Program-made: the position numbers and the translations under genes | From: a virus | IMG/VR virus record: IMGVR_UViG_3300032323_001758 | Coordinates: 1 to 25,546 of that record | Length of the DNA: 25,546 bases | Strand: one strand, 5' to 3' | The notes under the pieces: generated by a model | Seen by the model: the letters and a program-made list of their open reading frames with translations, nothing else | What the model was told of the DNA's origin: nothing | The model's database searches: none | Part shown: positions 7,420-15,331 of the stretch, piece after piece | How the letters are laid out: the number at the start of each line of letters is the position of its first letter | Position numbering within the stretch: position 1 is the stretch's first letter

Positions 7420-8525
7420 TCTTGAATACAGACGATGCAATTCACTGTGCAAAAGTATTCAAAGATTATTTTGGTGAATTCAATCGTATCGATGAATATA
7501 TGCGAAACCAGAAGCTGGCATCTCTTTCTGAAATGCCAAGCAATCCTCTTTTTCCACTAGAAGATGATCTGTTTTCGGATTTCGATGTGAATCCGGCCGA
7601 TATGGATTTTGAAGTCTGTGAGATTCCAATTGATCAATGGGAAAATCTACTGAATATCACCAGTTCTCACATCAACATTTCTCCTGTTGGTCGACAGGTT
7701 CGCCTGGCTGTCATCGAAAAGAATACGAAGAAGATTGTTGGTTTCATTCGCCTTGGTTCACCAGTAATCAATATGAAACCGAGAAATGAAATGTTGGCGC
7801 AGGTGTTCACTCAACAACCGGAGTGGGCAAAACGATTCAATGATTCTGCAATGATGGGATTCGTAATCGTTCCTGCACAACCATTTGGTTACAATTATCT
7901 TGGTGGTAAACTTCTTGCAAGTATTTGCACATCACATGAAGTTCGTGAAATTGTTAACAAGAAATATAATATGAACCTGTGTCTGTTTGAGACAACCAGT
8001 TTGTATGGCAGCACAAAGACAGTTTCTCAATATGATGGCATGAAACCTTTCATTCGTTTCAAAGGTTTAACTGACAGTGATTTTGTACCACTTATGCATG
8101 GTAAACCTTACGAAGACCTGAAAAGTTTTGTTGAAAGTAGAGTTGGTGATATCGTTGATCCGGAATCATCAAGCAAGAAACTTAAAACAACAATGACAAT
8201 CATTGCTATGACTAAAAGTGCATTAAAGGCTGATAAAAACGCTTTAAGTGACTTTAATGATACAATAAGTAAAGCGAAGAATCTGACAGAACAGAAGAGA
8301 TACTATATCAGTGATTATGGTTTCAAGAACATGATTGATTATGTAAATTGTAAAACAGACAAATTAATTCCTGGTGAGAACTATGAAAAACATCATCTTG
8401 AAAATCTGATCAGATGGTGGAAAAACAAGGCATCAAGTCGATATATCACACTGCAACAAGAAAACAAATTGAAAACCGATTTAGAAGTCTGGACTTCAGG
8501 TAAAGAGATACAAATTATAAGATAA
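7416..8525 (+). CDS. Conserved phage protein, possible DruA/DUF4338-like domain
   Basis: A 369-residue protein. The segment from about 94 to 215 (RLAVIEKNTKKIVGFIRLGSP, then FVIVPAQPFGYNYLGGKLLA, VREIVNKKYNMN, FETTSLYGSTK) has the order of elements of DUF4338/DruA proteins: a substrate-facing strand pair, a conserved 'FLILPWVRVPN-LASxLL'-like helix, then 'RYG--LLETFVD'. The match is by eye and weak. The remainder is helical and Lys-rich. Its ATG overlaps the helicase stop (ATGA), so it is co-translated with replication proteins. A late-type promoter overlaps its stop codon. A nucleic-acid role is plausible; the function is unknown. Confidence 0.8.
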   Translation: MILNTDDAIHCAKVFKDYFGEFNRIDEYMRNQKLASLSEMPSNPLFPLEDDLFSDFDVNPADMDFEVCEIPIDQWENLLNITSSHINISPVGRQVRLAVIEKNTKKIVGFIRLGSPVINMKPRNEMLAQVFTQQPEWAKRFNDSAMMGFVIVPAQPFGYNYLGGKLLASICTSHEVREIVNKKYNMNLCLFETTSLYGSTKTVSQYDGMKPFIRFKGLTDSDFVPLMHGKPYEDLKSFVESRVGDIVDPESSSKKLKTTMTIIAMTKSALKADKNALSDFNDTISKAKNLTEQKRYYISDYGFKNMIDYVNCKTDKLIPGENYEKHHLENLIRWWKNKASSRYITLQQENKLKTDLEVWTSGKEIQIIR

Positions 8526-8528
8526 ATA
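8521..8528 (+). promoter_or_regulatory. Candidate T4-type late promoter (GATAAATA)
   Basis: GATAAATACT matches the T4 late consensus at 7 of 8 positions and contains the TAA stop of the preceding gene. It sits 20-27 bp upstream of the ATG at 8548, with the Shine-Dalgarno GGAG between them. It would drive the 8548 gene and, by read-through, the glycan island. Confidence 0.6.
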
Positions 8529-8547
8529 CTTTCATTTGGAGATAACA

Positions 8548-9285
8548 ATGGCAGGTGCATCAGCGGAACGACAAGAGACAGGTGTAATTAACGAAATAAA
8601 AAAAGCCGTCAAGAAAAATAAAAACAATCCAATAACGGTTGTTGCTGGTAAAACAAAAATTGTTGGTGTGATTGATGCAGAGAAATATCCTGGGAGACAG
8701 CTGGGTGGTTCGGAACCATACACTGATGTAACTTTTACTATCGTTAAAGGCAAGAAAGAAGAAAAGATTAATTTATCATTGAAAGGTGAAGCTGCTCCAT
8801 CTTTGGCTGGCGGCGGATTGAAGGGACTAGAACTTGCTGTACCAGGAATTGCTAAAAGGTTTTTAAATGCAGCGCACGACCACCTTGTCAACAAAGAAAA
8901 GTTGGTTGTTGGTGATAAGGTGCCCGATGTTTATGGAAAAATAGGTAATACTGACAAAGTGAAAATTGTTGTTGGTAACAAAAAGATGGGTGGACCAATC
9001 GATTACATGTATATTGGTCCAATGGATGTTACTGGTAGATATGATGACAAAAAGAATATTCTCGTTCTGAACGGAGAAATGACTGAAGCTGTAGAATATG
9101 CAAAAACACACGATTTATATTTTAGATTGAGAGCTAGAAGAGAAGATCAGCGTTTTGACCCAGCAGCAAAAGATAATCAGAATATACCAAAAATATACGG
9201 TAAATCACCATCAAAAGGTGATTCTGCTGGTCGCATTGTGGTTACAGATAAAACTCCATCTGGAGCTGTAATTGTAAGAATGTAA
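8548..9285 (+). CDS. Conserved phage protein, possible PD-(D/E)xK-like core
   Basis: A 245-residue protein starting MAGASAERQE. I chose ATG 8548, which has GGAG at 8538-8541; the upstream in-frame TTG at 8536 overlaps that Shine-Dalgarno and is rejected. GSEPYTDVTFTI (D60), then NLSLKG (S77-L78-K79) followed by APSLAGGGLKGL resembles the D...(E/S)-x-K signature of restriction-endonuclease-fold proteins, with the usual acidic residue replaced by Ser. The C-terminal half has GPIDYMYIGPMDV and KIYGKSPSKGD, which seem conserved in T4-like marine phages from memory. Nuclease activity is speculative; a structural role is equally possible given the late promoter. Confidence 0.8.
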   Translation: MAGASAERQETGVINEIKKAVKKNKNNPITVVAGKTKIVGVIDAEKYPGRQLGGSEPYTDVTFTIVKGKKEEKINLSLKGEAAPSLAGGGLKGLELAVPGIAKRFLNAAHDHLVNKEKLVVGDKVPDVYGKIGNTDKVKIVVGNKKMGGPIDYMYIGPMDVTGRYDDKKNILVLNGEMTEAVEYAKTHDLYFRLRARREDQRFDPAAKDNQNIPKIYGKSPSKGDSAGRIVVTDKTPSGAVIVRM

Positions 9286-9300
9286 AGAAGGGGTTAAATT

Positions 9301-10011
9301 ATGAGTGTGACAGTGATTATGCCAACTACGGGTGCTCCGGAGTTGAAAACTGCTATTGCAAGTGTATTGAATCAGAGTTATGAATCAAAATGTTATGTTG
9401 TTGCAGATGGACCAAAAGCACACTCCAGCACAAGAATCATCACGGATGATTTTTTGTCAAGAAAGAATCTGGAAAGGTGTTTTCTACCACTTAATGTCGG
9501 TGCAAACGGATTCTATGGTCATAGAGTTTACGCAGCTTTCACCCACCTAATTGATACCAAATATGTGGTTTACCTGGATCAAGACTGTTGGTTTGAACCA
9601 GATCATATCGAGAACTGTATCAATACAATAGAAAAAAACAACCTGGACTGGTCCTATTCACTCCGAAAGGTGTGTACAAAAGAGGGCCAATACATATGTA
9701 ATGATGATTGCGAATCTCTTGGTAAGTGGAAAACATATCATGGAGTTAATCACATAGATACTAATTGCTATTGCATTAAAACTGAAGTTGCGATAAAATT
9801 AGCACAAGTATGGCATGGCGGTTGGGGTCAAGATCGTGTTTGGTTGAATGTATTGTCACAACATTTTCCTAAATTCGACTGCACAGGAAAGTATACTGTC
9901 AACTATCGTGTTGATGGTAATGCTGGTTCTGTTAATGCAGACTTCTTTTTGAATGGTAATAAAGTGATGAATGAAAAATATAATGGAGAATTTCCGTGGA
10001 GAAAAATTTAA
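9301..10011 (+). CDS. Glycosyltransferase, GT-A fold, family 2-like
   Basis: A 236-residue protein with the GT2-type N-terminus VTVIMPTTGAPELKTAIASV, a nucleotide-sugar-binding region, and the metal-binding DxD as YLDQDCW (D93, D95). A later GGWGQDRVW segment fits the acceptor-side catalytic region. It has a good Shine-Dalgarno sequence (AAGAAGGGG) and is the first of eight genes making up a glycan island. No membrane segment is present, so it is cytoplasmic. Sugar donor and acceptor cannot be read from sequence. Confidence 0.85.
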   Translation: MSVTVIMPTTGAPELKTAIASVLNQSYESKCYVVADGPKAHSSTRIITDDFLSRKNLERCFLPLNVGANGFYGHRVYAAFTHLIDTKYVVYLDQDCWFEPDHIENCINTIEKNNLDWSYSLRKVCTKEGQYICNDDCESLGKWKTYHGVNHIDTNCYCIKTEVAIKLAQVWHGGWGQDRVWLNVLSQHFPKFDCTGKYTVNYRVDGNAGSVNADFFLNGNKVMNEKYNGEFPWRKI

Positions 10012-10853
10012 TTATTGGTGGTTTCACCAACTATGAAATCAATCAGTTAAAACCTTGGGTAATCTCGGCAAAAGAAGTTGCTGGTGATAATGATGTTGTT
10101 TTGGTCACAGGAAGAACATCACAGGATACAATCAACTGGTTAAATGAACAAGGTGTCATTGTTGTTCCAATGGCTCATGTTGATGGTGTACCAATTCATG
10201 TTTTAAGATTTTTATCAATCTATGAATATCTCAGAACAAACTGGGCAAAATATAGATTCGTTGTGACAACCGATGTGAAAGACGTTTACTTTCAAAAAGA
10301 TCCGTTCGAACACATTGAAAAAGAAATCACACCCGGTTCGGCGGTGAAATTAATTGTTGCATCTGAAGGTCTTCGTTATAAAGATGAACCTTGGGGTGAT
10401 GACAATCTGAAACAATCCTATGGTCCATATGTTTATGAACAATTCAAAAACAATGTTATCTACAACGTAGGAACTTTTGGTGGTGTTTCAGAGTACGTTA
10501 AAGATATGGTTTTCAATATCTTTACAAACGCAATCAACAGGCCAATTCCTATTTGTGACCAAGCAGTCTTCAATGTTTTGATTGGTACACAACCTTTCAA
10601 AAATGTGACAAGAGTTACAGTTAGTTGGGCATGTGAAGCTGGTACTGTTGCAGATCCAACAAAGATTGATTATTTCAGACCAAATCTTCTATGTTATGAA
10701 CCAGTGTTTGAAAATGGTGTTGTAATGACACATGATAGATATGTTTTCCCCATCGTACATCAGTATGATCGCGTTCCCGAATGGAAGAAATTCGTTGAAC
10801 AAAAATATGGTCAGGAAGATGAATCTCAATTTTTTAAGTATAGGACTTTATAA
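9996..10853 (+). CDS. Glycosyltransferase-like protein (GTG start)
   Basis: A 285-residue protein beginning at GTG 9996, with GGAGA at 9985-9989 inside the preceding gene, which it overlaps by 16 nt. The segment RFVVTTDVKDVYFQKDPFEHI (from about 88) is the D-x-x-D 'DVRDVxFQxDPF' motif of a nucleotide-diphospho-sugar transferase family. YNVGTFGG and CDQAVFNVL are further conserved-type segments of that fold. Soluble; substrate unknown. The TAATG junction with the next gene implies coupled translation. Confidence 0.8.
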   Translation: MEKNLIIGGFTNYEINQLKPWVISAKEVAGDNDVVLVTGRTSQDTINWLNEQGVIVVPMAHVDGVPIHVLRFLSIYEYLRTNWAKYRFVVTTDVKDVYFQKDPFEHIEKEITPGSAVKLIVASEGLRYKDEPWGDDNLKQSYGPYVYEQFKNNVIYNVGTFGGVSEYVKDMVFNIFTNAINRPIPICDQAVFNVLIGTQPFKNVTRVTVSWACEAGTVADPTKIDYFRPNLLCYEPVFENGVVMTHDRYVFPIVHQYDRVPEWKKFVEQKYGQEDESQFFKYRTL

Positions 10854-11422
10854 TGGATGACGTTATTACATTTAATACAGAAACACAGGCTTTCACACCT
10901 CCTTCTTCCGCATTCAAGTGTTCTGGTTACGGGCTTGGAGAGATGATCAAAAAAATGCATCATCCAAGAGTGTTGGAAATTGGTTGTGATATTGGTGATA
11001 CCACACAATTTTTGTTAGACAGTAATCCAGACTGTGTATTGACTGGTGTTGATCCATATTCAAACTATGTTGATTGGAATGGAAACAATTTGAATGAACG
11101 TGAAGTGGTCTATCAAAGATTTATGAATCGTTTGTTGGGTTATAGCAATCGTTTTGAACACCTGCGGGACTATTCAGACAATGTTGTTGATAAAGTACCC
11201 GATAATTATTATCATCTTATCTTTATTGATGGTCTACACACCTACGAACAACTCACAAAAGATTGTGCCAACTTCTATTCTAAAGTGAAGACTGGTGGAG
11301 TTTTTGCTGGGCATGATTACAATGCTATTCCTGGTGTCAAAAAAGCAGCCGATGAATTTGCAGCAAAAGTTGGCAAAAAGATTCTTTTTACAGAATGTGA
11401 TGTGTGGTACTGGATCAAATGA
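10853..11422 (+). CDS. Class I SAM-dependent methyltransferase
   Basis: A 189-residue protein with Rossmann motif I as VLEIGCDIGDTT (40-51), the acidic end of strand 2 in TGVDPYS, and the later FIDGLHTYEQLTKDCANFY and GGVFAGHDY segments typical of the Methyltransf_24-type small-molecule methyltransferases. No target-recognition domain for DNA methylation is present, and the neighbours are glycosyltransferases. Sugar O-methylation is therefore the likeliest role. This is inference; the acceptor is unknown. ATGA overlap joins it to the next gene. Confidence 0.85.
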   Translation: MDDVITFNTETQAFTPPSSAFKCSGYGLGEMIKKMHHPRVLEIGCDIGDTTQFLLDSNPDCVLTGVDPYSNYVDWNGNNLNEREVVYQRFMNRLLGYSNRFEHLRDYSDNVVDKVPDNYYHLIFIDGLHTYEQLTKDCANFYSKVKTGGVFAGHDYNAIPGVKKAADEFAAKVGKKILFTECDVWYWIK

Positions 11423-12108
11423 AAAATTGTATAGTCTTATCTGGTCAATATAGAACATTTGACCAAACATGGGAAAACATCAAAAAATTTATTGATTTAA
11501 ATCAACTGGATGTTTACTGTCACCTCTGGTCCGACAGTCAAGAAGAATTCAACAATGTGGTTGAAAGACTGAAACCAGTAAGGATCAAACTTGAGAACTA
11601 TGAAACACATAGAGAAGAATTCGAAATGATGGAAAGAAGGATTCGTGCTATGAATCCCAAAAATCCAAATCAAGATCGAATTGCTGGCAACGCTTCAATG
11701 AACTATAGCCGAAAAAAGGCCTTTGAATTAGTTAACAAAGAATATGATACACTGGTGTATTGTAGATATGACATTAAGTTTGAGCAATTGTTCGATTTCA
11801 GAGATGTTGATATGTTAATTACTCCTTTCGAGGAGTCTTACAATTTAATATCGGATATCTTTGCAATCATGCCGTTCTCTTACGCAAAACATTATTTTCT
11901 ATATGATGTATATGAAAGATTGCATTTAACAACTTTCGAAAAAGAGTTTGAAGATTATCTAAGATATGAACGCAAATATGGTGAAGAGAATATCAGAATT
12001 CACAAAGAAGATAGATATTGCCCACACATGATGTTGTTGCGTAATATATACATGAACAAACTACGTGGTGTAACAACAGATCAACTCAAAGTATCGATAC
12101 AAAGATGA
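11419..12108 (+). CDS. Glycosyltransferase-like protein, paralog A
   Basis: A 229-residue protein. I chose ATG 11419 (ATGA overlap with the methyltransferase stop) over an in-frame GTG at 11404, because the ATG start lines up residue for residue with the next gene's product. SGQYRTF (8-14), DVYCHLW (31-37), LKPVRI and the R-x-D in YCRYDIKF are shared with the downstream gene. The R-x-D may be the metal/nucleotide site. Such 'SGQxRxF...HxW' proteins occur in surface polysaccharide loci, but the specific activity is not known. Confidence 0.75.
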   Translation: MKNCIVLSGQYRTFDQTWENIKKFIDLNQLDVYCHLWSDSQEEFNNVVERLKPVRIKLENYETHREEFEMMERRIRAMNPKNPNQDRIAGNASMNYSRKKAFELVNKEYDTLVYCRYDIKFEQLFDFRDVDMLITPFEESYNLISDIFAIMPFSYAKHYFLYDVYERLHLTTFEKEFEDYLRYERKYGEENIRIHKEDRYCPHMMLLRNIYMNKLRGVTTDQLKVSIQR

Positions 12109-12782
12109 AAATTGCATTATGTTTTTCTGGGCAATCCAGATCATTTGAAAAGGGTTATGAATATTACAAACGTAATCTACTAGATCATTACGATGTGGAT
12201 GTATACATTCATAGTTGGAAATTCGATGATGAAAGAAAACTTTTGGAACTTTATAGACCAACAAGTTATCAATTCGAAACACCGCCATTGATCGATTACG
12301 ACAGCAAGTATACAAATACTCCAAACGCACAGAAGTATCCTCCAAGGTTTACATATCGAATGTTTTATTCGATGAATGAATGTAAGAAACTGATCTTTGG
12401 TGATTATGATTGGATTATTCGTTCTCGTACTGACTATGCATTGAACGTGAAGATTCCTTTCGAACAGTTGGACAATTCCAAGTTGTACATACCAAATTGC
12501 AGAATGGTACCGACAAGAGATTTCGGCAATGATCAGTTTGCTTTTTCATCAAAAGACAATATGATGGAATATATGTCAACATATGAAAACATTGATGAAT
12601 ACTACAATGGTGGTAATCAATTCATTGGTGAAGACTTGATGAGAGCGAACTTACACAAACACGGTTTGATTGGTGAGAAACTTGTCTATGTGAACATGAA
12701 CAATCCATTTCCACCCGGTATACACAATGGAACATGGCATTCTTTAATTCGGGATGATTACGAGCAATGGACAAAATCATAA
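12105..12782 (+). CDS. Glycosyltransferase-like protein, paralog B
   Basis: A 225-residue protein starting at an ATGA overlap with its paralog. Shared landmarks are SGQSRSF (8-14), DVYIHSW (32-38), LYRPTS and R-x-D in IIRSRTDYAL. It differs from paralog A in its C-terminal half (NDQFAFSSKDNM, NGGNQFIGEDLM), which in this fold would set acceptor choice. Tandem paralogs with diverged C-termini suggest two sequential linkages in one glycan. That step order is inferred. Confidence 0.75.
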   Translation: MKIALCFSGQSRSFEKGYEYYKRNLLDHYDVDVYIHSWKFDDERKLLELYRPTSYQFETPPLIDYDSKYTNTPNAQKYPPRFTYRMFYSMNECKKLIFGDYDWIIRSRTDYALNVKIPFEQLDNSKLYIPNCRMVPTRDFGNDQFAFSSKDNMMEYMSTYENIDEYYNGGNQFIGEDLMRANLHKHGLIGEKLVYVNMNNPFPPGIHNGTWHSLIRDDYEQWTKS

Positions 12783-13510
12783 AGGAACTCAGTGGTCATT
12801 CCGGTTGTAAAATATTCTTAAAAGAAAATGAAACTGGATTGTACGTTGAAAAGACTGGTAACATAGAAAGAAATTTCAAACAAATGAAGTTTCTATATGA
12901 TGCATGTTATCCTGTTCCCAAAATTTTTTCTGTTGGTGATCAAATTCTGACCATGGAATACATTCATGGTTTGGATATGAAGAATTATCTAATACACAAC
13001 AATACACACCAGCTGTTTAATTTTTTGTGTGATTTACTTGATAGTTTTTCTGAAAATTCAGAATTAAAAGACTATACCGAAACTTACTATAATAAGTTGA
13101 AATGGCTGGATGATTGTGATGAAATGCCATTCACAAAAGAAGAATTTATTGGCAAGTTGCCTAAAATGTTGGTAAAATCCACATATCATGGTGACTTGAC
13201 ACTAGAAAACATTATGTACACCGATCCAGGATTTCACCTGATCGATCCTGTCACGATAGAATACGATTCATACATATTTGACATTGCAAAACTCAGACAA
13301 GACCTGGAGTGCAAGTGGTTCTTAAGGAACACCAATATCAAGTTGGAAGTCAAATTACAGAATCTACAAAACAAACTAAGACACCATTATGAATGGGCTT
13401 TCGATGACAATCTGTTAATATTGATGTTGTTGAGAGTCTATCTACATACTAAACAAGGTGATGATAATCATAAATTCATTATGAAAGAAATAAACAGACT
13501 ATGGAAATAA
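12767..13510 (+). CDS. APH/choline-kinase-fold small-molecule kinase
   Basis: A 247-residue protein. The catalytic loop HGDLTLENI (141-149, Brenner-type H-x-D-x-x-x-x-N) and the following metal-binding LIDP (D160), then a YDSYIFDIAKLRQDL tail, are diagnostic of the aminoglycoside phosphotransferase/choline kinase fold. The N-lobe hinge TMEYIHG is recognisable. It overlaps the previous gene by 16 nt and the next by 10 nt. Placed beside a nucleotidyltransferase, it probably phosphorylates a sugar or small alcohol that is then activated as an NDP derivative. Antibiotic resistance is not suggested. Confidence 0.85.
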   Translation: MDKIIKELSGHSGCKIFLKENETGLYVEKTGNIERNFKQMKFLYDACYPVPKIFSVGDQILTMEYIHGLDMKNYLIHNNTHQLFNFLCDLLDSFSENSELKDYTETYYNKLKWLDDCDEMPFTKEEFIGKLPKMLVKSTYHGDLTLENIMYTDPGFHLIDPVTIEYDSYIFDIAKLRQDLECKWFLRNTNIKLEVKLQNLQNKLRHHYEWAFDDNLLILMLLRVYLHTKQGDDNHKFIMKEINRLWK

Positions 13511-14526
13511 TTGTACCAGCAGCAGGACTATCCACAAGATTTCCTGACATGAAACCGAAATATCTCTTGTATGATTACAGGGGTGAAATGATGTTGATGA
13601 ATGCATTGAGGAAATATAGAGAACTCGGCATGAAAATAACTATTGGCATTCTAAAGGAACACCAAGACAAATATGCTGTCATAGAACAGATACAACATGA
13701 GTGTCCGGATAATGTTAATTTTGTTGTGATTGATAAACCAACCAGAGGACCTGCCGACACTGTATATCGCATATTGGCTGAATCTGGTGTCGAAGGAGAA
13801 TTTATGGTTAAAGACTGTGACAGTTTCTTTGACCACGAAAACACATCAGGCAACTATATCTGTGTTTCCAATATCTCAGAACATGAAATACTGAAGAAGT
13901 TGGCATCAAAAAGTTTTGTTATTGTCAACGAGCAAGACATTGTAACCAACATCATAGAAAAACAGGTTGTTTCTGATACCTTCTGTGTTGGCGGTTACAA
14001 GTTTGAAAGTGCAGAACAATACAAGTCTGCATTTGAGTATGTTTCGCAAATGGATGGTGAAATCTTTGTTTCTGATATTATTGGTCGCATGTTAGACCAA
14101 GGACACATTTTCACCAAGAGAAGTGTCACCAACTATGTTGACGTTGGAACCGCAAATGATTGGTTTGAATACAATGACAAACCAGTAATCTTTTGTGACA
14201 TTGACGGAACAATTGTCAAGGCACAATCTAGACTGGATCTCGAAAGTAAATGTCCGGAAGTACCCTTACAGAATAATGTAAAGAGATTGTTGCAACTACA
14301 AGAAAGTGGAGCACAATTCATCTTCACTTCTGCCAGAGAAAATGAATATACATCACTGACAAGAGAAATGTTATATCGGTTAGGTTTCAAAAGTTTTACC
14401 TTAATTTGTGGTCTACAGAACTCACGTAGAGTTTTAATCAATGACTATAACAAGGCAAATCCATATCCTAGAGCTGAAGCAATTAATCTTTATCGTGATT
14501 CCGACAATCTGAGTGATTTTCTATGA
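13501..14526 (+). CDS. Bifunctional sugar-phosphate nucleotidyltransferase and HAD phosphatase
   Basis: A 341-residue fusion. Residues 1-222 are a GT-A nucleotidyltransferase: IVPAAGLSTRF (glycine-rich NTP loop), KPKYLL, KPTRGPADTVYR, and metal ligand in VKDCDSFF (D105/D107). Residues 228-341 are a HAD-superfamily hydrolase: VIFCDIDGTIV (D233, D235), FTSAREN (motif II Ser/Thr-like) and a late Lys/Asp segment (LINDYNKANPYPR). The pair would activate and dephosphorylate related intermediates of an NDP-sugar or NDP-alitol path, working with the upstream kinase. Which nucleotide and which substrate are not readable. Confidence 0.88.
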   Translation: MEIIVPAAGLSTRFPDMKPKYLLYDYRGEMMLMNALRKYRELGMKITIGILKEHQDKYAVIEQIQHECPDNVNFVVIDKPTRGPADTVYRILAESGVEGEFMVKDCDSFFDHENTSGNYICVSNISEHEILKKLASKSFVIVNEQDIVTNIIEKQVVSDTFCVGGYKFESAEQYKSAFEYVSQMDGEIFVSDIIGRMLDQGHIFTKRSVTNYVDVGTANDWFEYNDKPVIFCDIDGTIVKAQSRLDLESKCPEVPLQNNVKRLLQLQESGAQFIFTSARENEYTSLTREMLYRLGFKSFTLICGLQNSRRVLINDYNKANPYPRAEAINLYRDSDNLSDFL

Positions 14527-15224
14527 TACCTGATAAGAATTTGTTTATTGTCACCTCATCACTTAAACCAGTCATTGGTGCATTTAATGATAATGAGAGG
14601 TTTTCACAAACGGTTGCATCATTGAAATCTATACGCAGAGTTTTACCTGATGCGATTATATTATTTGCAGACGTTTCAGTTAGACCAGTCACAAGGATGG
14701 AAAAAGAAACTTTGGCTGGTTTATCAAATTATTATTTGGATTTAAGTGAAGAACCAAATACCAAATATTGTGCAATTAATGGTTTGAAGAGCCACGGCGA
14801 AAACTGTTTATTGTTTGCAACACTTGCAACAATTAAAAATGATTTAAATTTAAGCAAGATGTTGAGTTCTGTCAAAAGAATATTTAAGTTTTCTGGAAGG
14901 TCTGAACTTGAAGATTCTTTTGATATTAAAGATTATGATAATACTTTTGGTAAGTTTGTATTCAAGAAAAGAATACCGACTTGGACTGGTGATATCAAAT
15001 TTGGTGCCGATCACCTACTAATTACTAGAATGTATTCGATGTGTCCATCTTTAATGGACACCTATTTATCGGTTATTCAAAAGAATTTGGAAATGTTATC
15101 CAATGGTCTTGCCGACACCGAACATGCACACTTTGTAAATATACCAAAAGAGTATTTGGTTGAGTTTGATAAAATACATTGCTGGGGCTGGCTGGCGGGA
15201 AATAGACAAATCGAATATTATTGA
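14523..15224 (+). CDS. Conserved protein of the glycan island, unknown activity
   Basis: A 233-residue protein starting at an ATGA overlap. Conserved-looking segments are LFIVTSSLKPVIGAFN, RFSQTVASLKSIRRVLPDA, IFKFSGRSELED, GKFVFKKRIPTW, RMYSMCPSLMD and DTEHAHFVN. I recall similar proteins in phage and bacterial polysaccharide loci and suspect a GT-A-like glycosyltransferase, with the Asp-rich DYDNTFGK and FGADHLL regions as active-site candidates, but no textbook DxD is visible. It is the last gene of the island and is followed by the promoter gap. Confidence 0.7.
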   Translation: MIPDKNLFIVTSSLKPVIGAFNDNERFSQTVASLKSIRRVLPDAIILFADVSVRPVTRMEKETLAGLSNYYLDLSEEPNTKYCAINGLKSHGENCLLFATLATIKNDLNLSKMLSSVKRIFKFSGRSELEDSFDIKDYDNTFGKFVFKKRIPTWTGDIKFGADHLLITRMYSMCPSLMDTYLSVIQKNLEMLSNGLADTEHAHFVNIPKEYLVEFDKIHCWGWLAGNRQIEYY

Positions 15225-15247
15225 GTTCTATATATCGAATCCAATAT

Positions 15248-15276
15248 TTGACAAATTTGTTAAGGTGTGATACAAT
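15248..15276 (+). promoter_or_regulatory. Sigma70 promoter with extended -10
   Basis: TTGACA (15248-15253), a 17-bp spacer, and TACAAT (15271-15276) preceded by TGA (extended -10). It lies in one of the few real intergenic gaps (15225-15331) and points at the internal-protein operon. I see no hairpin terminator in this gap. Confidence 0.8.
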
Positions 15277-15280
15277 CCAT

Positions 15281-15288
15281 TATAAATA
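15281..15288 (+). promoter_or_regulatory. T4-type late promoter, perfect TATAAATA
   Basis: An exact match to the T4 late consensus, placed 5 bp after the sigma70 -10 element and about 44 bp before the ATG at 15332. The sigma70 start point would fall within it, so early and late polymerases would use nearly the same start. The gene after it has AAGG at 15321-15324 as ribosome site. Confidence 0.8.
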
Positions 15289-15331
15289 AGTCCACGGGCA
15301 ACCAAAGTGTGTTGCATTCAAAGGCAAATTA

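Noticed and set aside
7102-7452. 116-codon minus-strand ORF opposite the helicase gene
   Set aside because: It is antisense to clear helicase coding sequence, lacks a start context and reads as Phe/Ile/Arg-rich shadow.
8536-8547. TTG start for the 8548 gene
   Set aside because: The TTG lies within the Shine-Dalgarno sequence that serves ATG 8548.
11404-11418. GTG start for glycosyltransferase paralog A
   Set aside because: ATG 11419 forms an ATGA junction and aligns with the start of paralog B; the extension is only the shifted end of the methyltransferase gene.
12767-13510. Antibiotic-resistance phosphotransferase
   Set aside because: The APH fold is shared by many metabolic kinases, and the neighbours are glycan genes, so a biosynthetic kinase is more likely.
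15225-15331. tRNA or small RNA in the main intergenic gap
   Set aside because: The 107-bp gap is filled by two promoters and a ribosome site; no cloverleaf arms, T-loop or terminator hairpin were found. The gaps at 1734-1826, 21266-21301 and 21989-22027 also lack tRNA features.
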